Assembly (NCBI GenBank): GCA_003646055.1
Contig: QNDZ01000126.1
Location: 1 to 5,320 of the forward strand
DNA length: 5,320 bases
DNA from: a bacterium
GTDB lineage: Bacteria; Hydrothermota; UBA3072; B12-G15
Direction of reading: 5' to 3'
This document shows, one piece after another, positions 1-5,320 of this stretch. The translations under genes were made by a program, and so were the position numbers. Position 1 is the first letter of the stretch. The number at the start of each line of letters is the position of its first letter. The notes under the pieces are model-generated. The model ran no database searches. It was given only the letters and a program-made list of their open reading frames with translations, and was not told the origin of the DNA.

Positions 1-1123
1 CTGTCCCAGAAAGAATGCGGTTGAGGCATCAATGGTGGAGGTTCCTGTTTTTCCTGCTGGAGACCTTAAAGAGGCAGTTGAGATACTCACTCCTCCACTC
101 CCCCAGCCTTTTATGATTGACAGGGAAAATATCTTCAGGATTTCCTCAATCTATCACATAGATTTTTCCGATGTTAAAGGCCAGGAGCCTGCAAAGAGGG
201 CGATTGAGGTTGCTGCAGCAGGTGGGCATAACATCCTGATGATTGGTCCTCCAGGGTCTGGCAAGACCATGCTTGCAAGAAGGATTCCCACCATACTTCC
301 AGAGATGGAACTTGAGGAGGCCATTGAATCAACAAAGATCCATTCTGCTGCTGGTATGCTTCCCTCTGATACCCCAATTGTATATACAAGGCCATTCAGG
401 GCACCTCACCATACTGTTTCGTATGCAGGGCTTATAGGTGGTGGGACACACCCAAAACCAGGTGAGGTGAGCCTTGCCCACAATGGTGTCTTATTCCTTG
501 ATGAACTCCCTGAATTCAGAAGGGATGTGCTTGAGGTTTTGAGGCAGCCTCTGGAGGATGGCATTGTTACTGTTTCCCGTGCACATCACCACGCAACATT
601 CCCTGCACGATTTATGCTTGTTGCAGCAATGAACCCATGCCCATGTGGATACTTTGGAGACCCTTATGTTGAGTGTACATGCACAGCAGGTCAGATAGAC
701 AGATATGTGGGGAAGATATCAGGTCCCCTTCTTGATAGAATAGATATCCACATTGATGTTCCAAGGGTGAAGTTTGAAGACCTCAAAGGGGATACACCTT
801 CAACATCCTCAAAGGACATGAGGGAAAGGGTCAAAAGGGCAAGGGAGATTCAGAAAAACAGGTACAGGGACATGGGGATATCAACAAATAGCATGCTCAC
901 ACCAAAGATGATGAAAGAATTCTGTAAACTTCAATCCGATGCTGAGACAATCCTGGAAACAGCAATGAAAAAATTCGGTTTTTCTGCAAGGGCCTATGAC
1001 AGGATACTCAAACTTTCAAGGACCATTGCGGACATTGATGGAAGTGATATTATTAAGGTTGAGCATGTTTCAGAGGCAGTGCAGTACAGGACACTTGATA
1101 GAAAACTATGGCTAAAAATATAA
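1..1123 (+). CDS. comM: ComM/YifB family Mg-chelatase-like AAA+ ATPase, 5'-truncated by window edge
   Basis: The gene enters the window already open; the first full codon is at 2. An ATG lies at 32, but the ten residues before it ([10 protein letters not shown]) match the family where its N-terminal ChlI/Lon-like domain ends, so that ATG is internal. About 373 residues are visible of a usual ~500. Counting from the Met at 32, the Mg_chelatase AAA+ core has Walker A GPPGSGKT (72-79, bases 245-268) and Walker B GVLFLDEL (152-159). It also has the family's Cys-rich segment [10 protein letters not shown]...CTCT (201-218), [14 protein letters not shown] (231-244) and a sensor-2-like SARAYDR (319-325). 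The C-terminal Mg_chelatase_C domain ends in the typical [10 protein letters not shown]. In studied bacteria ComM is a cytosolic hexameric helicase that promotes branch migration during natural transformation. It is not a true magnesium chelatase, which works with BchD/BchH partners not seen here. All motifs are intact, and the stop overlaps the next gene by 16 bp. Confidence 0.95.
   Translation, partial: CPRKNAVEASMVEVPVFPAGDLKEAVEILTPPLPQPFMIDRENIFRISSIYHIDFSDVKGQEPAKRAIEVAAAGGHNILMIGPPGSGKTMLARRIPTILPEMELEEAIESTKIHSAAGMLPSDTPIVYTRPFRAPHHTVSYAGLIGGGTHPKPGEVSLAHNGVLFLDELPEFRRDVLEVLRQPLEDGIVTVSRAHHHATFPARFMLVAAMNPCPCGYFGDPYVECTCTAGQIDRYVGKISGPLLDRIDIHIDVPRVKFEDLKGDTPSTSSKDMRERVKRAREIQKNRYRDMGISTNSMLTPKMMKEFCKLQSDAETILETAMKKFGFSARAYDRILKLSRTIADIDGSDIIKVEHVSEAVQYRTLDRKLWLKI
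1108..1123 (+). other. 16-bp gene overlap, comM end / small membrane protein start
   Basis: The ATG of the membrane-protein gene (1108-1110) precedes the comM stop codon TAA (1121-1123), and the two genes are in different frames. Only an AGGA at 1088-1091, far for a ribosome binding site, lies upstream. The arrangement suggests translational coupling within one transcript. Confidence 0.8.
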
Positions 1124-1548
1124 AGGAACTGGAAAAAGAACTTGAAGAAGAGATTGAGGAACTTGAAATTTCAAAGGTTCCCAGGAATAAGAAAAAAGTA
1201 ATCTCCTTTGTTCTATGGCTTGTGTTTGCAGTTGTAATGATACTCCTCACAATAAAATTCAGATGGGATAAATTCCTTGTGGGTTCTATTGTCTTTCTCA
1301 TAGGGATTTTGAGCCAGGGCATTCAGGCACTCCTTGGAACTATAAGCGTTGTTCCTGGTGTTGGACCATTGATTGTAAAGTTCTTTGCAATCCCGCTGGT
1401 TCTCCTTGTGAATGGTGTTGGTAACCTGCTCACCTTCTTCGCAATAAAAATGGGATATAAGAGGGAACTGATTGACGCAAAGATGCTTTCAATCACATTC
1501 ATGATGGGACTCCTCATGGGCTTTGTAATAGCAGAGATGATAAAATGA
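1108..1548 (+). CDS. Small membrane protein with acidic coiled-coil N-terminus, unrecognised family
   Basis: This 146-aa protein belongs to no family I recognise. Residues 5-20 are almost all Lys, Glu, Leu and Ile in a heptad-like pattern and should form a short cytoplasmic coiled coil. A basic patch (RNKKK, 26-30) then precedes the first hydrophobic segment, which by the positive-inside rule puts the N-terminus in the cytoplasm. Hydrophobic segments lie near 31-49, 57-75, 86-112 and 125-144. A Pro/Gly-rich stretch, VVPGVGP (81-87), could be a kink or re-entrant turn. The ATG at 1108 is the only plausible start, since an in-frame TAG lies at 1099-1101. No strong Shine-Dalgarno is visible (an AGGA ends about 16 bases upstream), so translation probably depends on ribosomes finishing comM. 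Its stop codon overlaps the next start as ATGA. That pairing suggests, without proving, a role linked to the large outer-membrane protein. Codon use matches its neighbours, and no catalytic motif is visible. Confidence 0.85.
   Translation: MAKNIKELEKELEEEIEELEISKVPRNKKKVISFVLWLVFAVVMILLTIKFRWDKFLVGSIVFLIGILSQGIQALLGTISVVPGVGPLIVKFFAIPLVLLVNGVGNLLTFFAIKMGYKRELIDAKMLSITFMMGLLMGFVIAEMIK
1533..1548 (+). promoter_or_regulatory. Weak Shine-Dalgarno and ATGA stop/start coupling site
   Basis: AGAG at 1533-1536 sits 8 bases before the ATG at 1545. That ATG shares bases with the TGA stop (1546-1548) of the membrane-protein gene. This classic ATGA overlap usually means the second gene is translated by ribosomes that finish the first, keeping the two products in a fixed ratio. 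Confidence 0.65.
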
Positions 1549-4334
1549 TATACCTTTTACTCCTTTTATCGCAGTATCCATTTGGACAGAACAAGGTGCA
1601 GTACGAAAACATTAAGTGGAATATAATTGAATCCGAACACTTCAAACTATACTATCAGGATGGAAGTGAGGGTATGGCAGGATTTTCTATTCAGGTGCTT
1701 GAATCCACCTATGTTTACCTCAGGAAAAGGCTCACATACAGGACAGAGGGGGATGAAGAAAAGATACCCGTTATCATTTATAACTCCTATAACAAGTTTG
1801 AAGAAACAAATGTTATTCTTTCAAGGCTTCCTGAATCTGTTGGAGGGTTTACGGAGAGTTTTAAGAACAGGGTGGTTGTCCCATTTGATGGAAACTGGTC
1901 ATCATTGAGGCATGTTCTTTCACACGAACTTGTCCATGTGTTCCAGAACAGGATATGGTTTGGAACTGGACTGAATGCTTTAAACAAGAGGCTCACAATG
2001 AATATTCCTCTGTGGTTTATAGAGGGAATGGCAGAATTTTATTCCATTGGATGGAATGGAGAATCTGACAGTTATATGAGGGACCTTGTAATCAACCAGA
2101 ATGTCATACCCCTGACAAGGCTTGAATACTATGGTGGGCTTGTGATATACAAGGAAGGCCAGAGTGTATTGAAGTTCATTGAGGATAGGTATGGAATACA
2201 GAAAATCGGTGAGATTGTGAATGCGATCAGGGTTACAAAATCCTTTGACAGGGCAGTTGAGAAGGTTCTTGGAATAAACATTCAGAAACTTGATGAGATG
2301 TGGCAGAGAAAGATAAAGAAGGATTACTGGCCTTTACTCAGTGAGAGAGAGTATGTGGATGAGATCGCAAGTAAGGTGGTTGACCACAGGGTAAAGAAAA
2401 ATTATCTGAACTATGCACCTTCTATATCATCAGATGGCTCAAGAATAATTTACTACACAGACTCAAAAGGAGATATAGAGATAAGGACTGTTAGTCCCAT
2501 AAACAACAGGGACCTTGGAAGAGTAGTAACGGGGGGGAGAGGCAGGAAGTTTGAATCCCTGCATATCCTCGAAGGTCACATTGGTGTCTCTCCCACTGGT
2601 GATACTATATGCTTTACATCCAAGGAAATGGGAAGGGATGTCCTATACCTCTACAGTTTCAAAAAGGGAAGGATAATCAACAGGATTTCACTCAAACTTG
2701 ACAGGATTATGTGGCCAGAATTCTCACCTGATGGTAAAAGAATAGTCCTGACTGGAGTTATTGACGGGACTCCTGACATTTACCTTTACAATCTTGAAAA
2801 TAAAGATTTATTCAACCTGACCAATGATTTTTATTCAGAATTGAATCCTTCCTTCTGGGGTGATAAAGTACTCTTTGTTTCCTCAAAACCATCAGGGAAT
2901 GAATGGGATTACGATAAATATGACCTGTATGTGATAGAGGACGGGGTTATAAAGAAACTCTTATCCTTTGATGGTTCTGTTTTTTCACCTTATGGAAGGG
3001 ATAGTTTGATATACTTCCTTTCAGAAAGGGATGGTAGCAAAAATCTATTTGTTTACAATGTAAATTCAGGTAGAATTTATCAACTCACAAGATTCCTTGA
3101 ATCAATCCAGGGATACTCAATAGACAGGAATGGAACCTCCTGTGCCCTCTCATGTTTTGTTGATGGTGCATGGGATATATTCTATATGGACGACATATCC
3201 TCTTTTATACCTACAGAACCCCTTCCATACAGAGAATTCCCTGAGGTCAGGTTCAGATTGATACCTGAAAAGACGGTGAATGGGAAAAGGGCTCCAGTGG
3301 AGTTGAGTATTGACTACCTCCAGTCTTATGTGCTCTACGATACATACTACGGTCTATGGGGAGAATTCCTTCTGGGAATAAGTGATATGCTCGGGAATCA
3401 CCAGATTTTTGCATACTTCAATAATACTGATATCATCAACAGCGACTTTGAGATTATATACATGTATCTTCCAAGGAGAATAGACTACGGATTTTCAATA
3501 AGTAAATATTCGGTTGGATTCCTCTCCCAGTATGGCAATGACCTGTACTACAATTTCGGGACACTCTGGGGAATGGGAACACTTATAAGATATCCCTTTG
3601 ATACATTCACAAGGTTTGACTTTTATACCCTTTCAAATTACCTCACATATGATAGTTACCGTGCATCCCACGATACACTATTTTATACCGGTTCTGTATC
3701 TGAATTTGGTGTGTTTGGTGAAACATGGCTTGTTCACGACAATACCCTCTGGTATGGGTATGCACCTGTGAAGGGATTCAGGGGATATGTGAAGTTCATT
3801 TTCCCCCTTGTATATTATGAAAATGTATGGGATTTGAAGAGCATATCAACAGATCTAAGGTGGTATCACTACTTTGGGAACAGATGGAGTTTTGCCTCCC
3901 GGTTAATGCTCATCAGTTCATGGGGAAGGGATGTTCTACACCTTGGGGGTGCTGTTGGAATTGGTGATCTTGGGTGGGTCAGGGGCTATGATTATTACGA
4001 ACAGTATGGGACAAAGGCCGGGGTTTTCAGTATGGAACTCAGGTTCCCATTTGTCAAGAAACTTGAACTGGGATTTCCCCCTGTTTCCATATCAGGGATA
4101 ATGGGTGCATTCTTCTTTGATGCTGGTGGTGCAACCTATTCCATGGATGAATACAGAATATTTGACTTCTCAACAGGTTTCCCCAGACTTGTTGACCCTG
4201 TAGCAAGCATAGGGTTTGAGGCAAAGTTAAATCTGGGGATTACTGATGTAAATTTCTACGTGGCAAAGAGAACAGACCTGGCCACCATATCAAGGGAAAC
4301 CTACTACTCCATATATCTGGGTTATGCATTCTAA
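1545..4334 (+). CDS. Secreted gluzincin peptidase-like / TolB-type propeller / Omp85-type outer-membrane barrel fusion
   Basis: This 929-aa protein appears to have three parts. Residues 1-15 are a short hydrophobic leader (IYLLLLL) that I read as a signal peptide. Residues ~30-260 look like a peptidase MA-like gluzincin: HELVH at 127-131 (bases 1923-1937) and WFIEGMAEF at 157-165, where E160 would be the third zinc ligand. Residues ~285-550 hold six repeats of the form (F/I)SxDGxxIxYxS...DIYxY, as in TolB/PD40 propellers; FSPDGKRI at 393-400 is the clearest. Residues ~585-929 are rich in Tyr, Phe and Trp and look like a beta-barrel. They carry the Omp85 signature VRGY (812-815, bases 3978-3989), then LRFPF (832-836) and FFFDAGG (856-862), and end in Phe. 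No POTRA domains are visible. I infer an outer-membrane protein with a periplasmic peptidase and propeller; its substrate is unknown. The ATG at 1545 is the only start: the frame is open back to a TGA at 1473 with no ATG, GTG or TTG. The barrel and HExxH calls are firm; the activity is not. Confidence 0.85.
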   Translation: MIYLLLLLSQYPFGQNKVQYENIKWNIIESEHFKLYYQDGSEGMAGFSIQVLESTYVYLRKRLTYRTEGDEEKIPVIIYNSYNKFEETNVILSRLPESVGGFTESFKNRVVVPFDGNWSSLRHVLSHELVHVFQNRIWFGTGLNALNKRLTMNIPLWFIEGMAEFYSIGWNGESDSYMRDLVINQNVIPLTRLEYYGGLVIYKEGQSVLKFIEDRYGIQKIGEIVNAIRVTKSFDRAVEKVLGINIQKLDEMWQRKIKKDYWPLLSEREYVDEIASKVVDHRVKKNYLNYAPSISSDGSRIIYYTDSKGDIEIRTVSPINNRDLGRVVTGGRGRKFESLHILEGHIGVSPTGDTICFTSKEMGRDVLYLYSFKKGRIINRISLKLDRIMWPEFSPDGKRIVLTGVIDGTPDIYLYNLENKDLFNLTNDFYSELNPSFWGDKVLFVSSKPSGNEWDYDKYDLYVIEDGVIKKLLSFDGSVFSPYGRDSLIYFLSERDGSKNLFVYNVNSGRIYQLTRFLESIQGYSIDRNGTSCALSCFVDGAWDIFYMDDISSFIPTEPLPYREFPEVRFRLIPEKTVNGKRAPVELSIDYLQSYVLYDTYYGLWGEFLLGISDMLGNHQIFAYFNNTDIINSDFEIIYMYLPRRIDYGFSISKYSVGFLSQYGNDLYYNFGTLWGMGTLIRYPFDTFTRFDFYTLSNYLTYDSYRASHDTLFYTGSVSEFGVFGETWLVHDNTLWYGYAPVKGFRGYVKFIFPLVYYENVWDLKSISTDLRWYHYFGNRWSFASRLMLISSWGRDVLHLGGAVGIGDLGWVRGYDYYEQYGTKAGVFSMELRFPFVKKLELGFPPVSISGIMGAFFFDAGGATYSMDEYRIFDFSTGFPRLVDPVASIGFEAKLNLGITDVNFYVAKRTDLATISRETYYSIYLGYAF
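4324..4334 (+). other. 11-bp gene overlap, outer-membrane fusion gene end / trmFO start
   Basis: The trmFO ATG (4324-4326) lies before the TAA (4332-4334) of the upstream gene, in a different frame. The bases just upstream (ATATCTGGGTT) hold no convincing Shine-Dalgarno, and no promoter can be placed, because the region codes for the last strand of the barrel. Readthrough transcription and coupled translation are the simplest reading. Confidence 0.75.
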
Positions 4335-5320
4335 AAGGGTTAACATAATTGGGGGAGGTCTTTCAGGGGTTGAATGTGCCCTCTACCTTGCTGATAGAGG
4401 GATTGATGTAACCATCTACGAGATGAGACCCAAAAAAATGACCCCAGCCCATAAGACAGGGTATCTTGCTGAACTGGTTTGCTCCAATTCTTTGAAATCA
4501 GAGGAAATTACAAATGCCCATGGGTTGCTCAAGGCGGAAATGAAGATTCTGGGTTCAACCCTTCTTTCCTTTGCTGAAAAACACAGGGTGCCTGGTGGTA
4601 AAGCCCTTGTGGTGGACAGGGAGAGATTCAGCAGGGACATAACAGAATTCACTGAGAGGGTCTGCAATGTTGTAAGGGAAGAAAAGGGGATTGATGAACT
4701 TGATGGTATTGTTGTGATTGCAGGAGGGCCACTTGCATCTGAAAAAATTACACATTCCTTGAAAAAATATACAGGAGAATATCTTTACTTCTATGATGCT
4801 GTTTCTCCAATTGTTTCTTCTGAATCCATTGATATGGATTGGGCATTTATGGGTTCAAGGTATGGTGCAGGAGAGGACTACATAAACTGTCCTCTCACAA
4901 AGGAAGAATACTATCAATTTGTGGAGGCACTCCTGAATGCTGAAAAGCACATACCACATATAAAGGAGGATTTATTTTTTGAAGGTTGCCTCCCAATAGA
5001 GGAGATGGCAAGGAGAGGCAAAGAAACACTCCGTTTTTCATTGATGAAACCCGTTGGGCTGAAAATCCCTGAAAAATTCAAAAATACCTTTGCCATTGTT
5101 CAACTGAGGAAGGAAAACAGAGAGGGAAACATGTGGAACATTGTTGGATTCCAGACAAGGCTGAAGATAGGAGAACAAAAGAGGGTTTTTAGAATGATAC
5201 CCTGCCTGAAAAAGGCTGAATTTTTGAGGTATGGGACGATACACAGAAACACATACATAAACTCACCAAAGGTACTTGACAGATACCTGAAATTGATGGA
5301 AAATGTTTATGTGATTGGGA
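4324..5320 (+). CDS. trmFO: TrmFO, folate/FAD-dependent tRNA (uracil-54-C5)-methyltransferase, 3'-truncated by window edge
   Basis: TrmFO uses 5,10-methylenetetrahydrofolate and FAD/NAD(P)H to methylate U54 in the T-loop of tRNA in the cytoplasm. The 332 residues visible, of a usual ~435-450, run to the window end without a stop. The N-terminus has the FAD-binding Rossmann motif VNIIGGGLSGVECA (6-19). It is followed by YEMRP (32-36), TPAHKTGYLAELVCSNS (40-56), VDRERFS (97-103), LYFYDAVSPIVSSESID (154-170), FFEGCLPIEEMARRG (218-232), MKPVGL (241-246) and VGFQTRLKIGEQKRVFRMIP (274-293), all family signatures. The two redox/catalytic cysteines known from Bacillus TrmFO correspond to C53 and C222 here, and both are present. 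The ATG at 4324 fits the family start but lies inside the end of the previous gene (11-bp overlap), with no clear Shine-Dalgarno before it. TrmFO is often encoded next to topA/dprA/xerC; the downstream neighbours are outside the window. The missing part is the C-terminal ~100 residues. Confidence 0.96.
   Translation, partial: MHSKRVNIIGGGLSGVECALYLADRGIDVTIYEMRPKKMTPAHKTGYLAELVCSNSLKSEEITNAHGLLKAEMKILGSTLLSFAEKHRVPGGKALVVDRERFSRDITEFTERVCNVVREEKGIDELDGIVVIAGGPLASEKITHSLKKYTGEYLYFYDAVSPIVSSESIDMDWAFMGSRYGAGEDYINCPLTKEEYYQFVEALLNAEKHIPHIKEDLFFEGCLPIEEMARRGKETLRFSLMKPVGLKIPEKFKNTFAIVQLRKENREGNMWNIVGFQTRLKIGEQKRVFRMIPCLKKAEFLRYGTIHRNTYINSPKVLDRYLKLMENVYVIG

Noticed and set aside
32..34. ATG that could serve as the comM start
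   Set aside because: The frame continues upstream to the window edge, and the preceding residues (PRKNAVEAS) fit the ComM family, so the gene begins outside the window.
174..437. Overlapping open frames on both strands inside comM
   Set aside because: They lie entirely within a well-conserved ATPase core and encode low-complexity, unrecognisable peptides.
1053..1322. Minus-strand open frame with a serine-rich stretch
   Set aside because: The serine run is the antisense of the Glu/Leu-rich coiled coil of the small membrane protein. The frame spans a gene junction and shows no family motif.
1627..1996. Open frames on both strands inside the peptidase region
   Set aside because: The main frame carries HELVH and WFIEGMAE and continues for 929 codons; the alternatives have no recognisable content.
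1545..4334. Reading the large gene as tolB of the Tol-Pal system
   Set aside because: Only the central repeats resemble TolB. The peptidase motif and the Omp85-type barrel are foreign to TolB, and no tolA, tolQ, tolR or pal gene is adjacent.
4300..4360. Search for a terminator or promoter between the fusion gene and trmFO
   Set aside because: The genes overlap by 11 bp, and I saw no hairpin with a T-run and no convincing -35/-10 pair.
4416..5244. Several minus-strand open frames of 60-83 codons
   Set aside because: All lie antisense to trmFO, whose family signatures run without a break through the region.

Overview
The window is wall-to-wall plus-strand coding sequence from a Gram-negative (two-membrane) bacterium. 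It holds four genes in one orientation with no intergenic gaps: a 5'-truncated comM/yifB ATPase gene, a small unrecognised membrane-protein gene, a large gene for a secreted outer-membrane protein, and a 3'-truncated trmFO. Every junction is an overlap (16, 4 and 11 bp), so this looks like the middle of one operon. No promoter, terminator, RNA gene, repeat array, mobile element or CRISPR was found.

Organism: the Omp85-type barrel implies an outer membrane. The folate-dependent TrmFO (rather than SAM-dependent TrmA) occurs in Firmicutes, many deeply branching lineages and several phyla with outer membranes. GC looks moderate. Arginine is written almost entirely with AGG/AGA; I count only about five CGN codons. 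With the large peptidase-propeller-barrel protein, this suggests an uncultured lineage such as the FCB/WOR-3-like candidate phyla, possibly thermophilic. That placement is inference and weak.

Layout: 1-1123 is the C-terminal three quarters of ComM, a hexameric AAA+ helicase-like ATPase of natural transformation. 1108-1548 is a 146-aa protein with a charged coiled-coil N-terminus and about four membrane segments. 1545-4334 is a 929-aa protein that appears to join a gluzincin (HExxH...E) metallopeptidase-like domain, a six-repeat TolB/PD40-type beta-propeller, and a 16-strand Omp85/BamA-type barrel ending in Phe. 4324-5320 is TrmFO, the flavoprotein that makes m5U54 in the tRNA T-loop.

How they fit together: comM and trmFO are housekeeping or DNA-processing genes, often found in neighbourhoods with dprA, topA and xerC. 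Two envelope genes sit between them, linked by an ATGA stop/start, which suggests that the small membrane protein and the large outer-membrane protein are made together. The large fusion protein is the best candidate here for poorly described biology.
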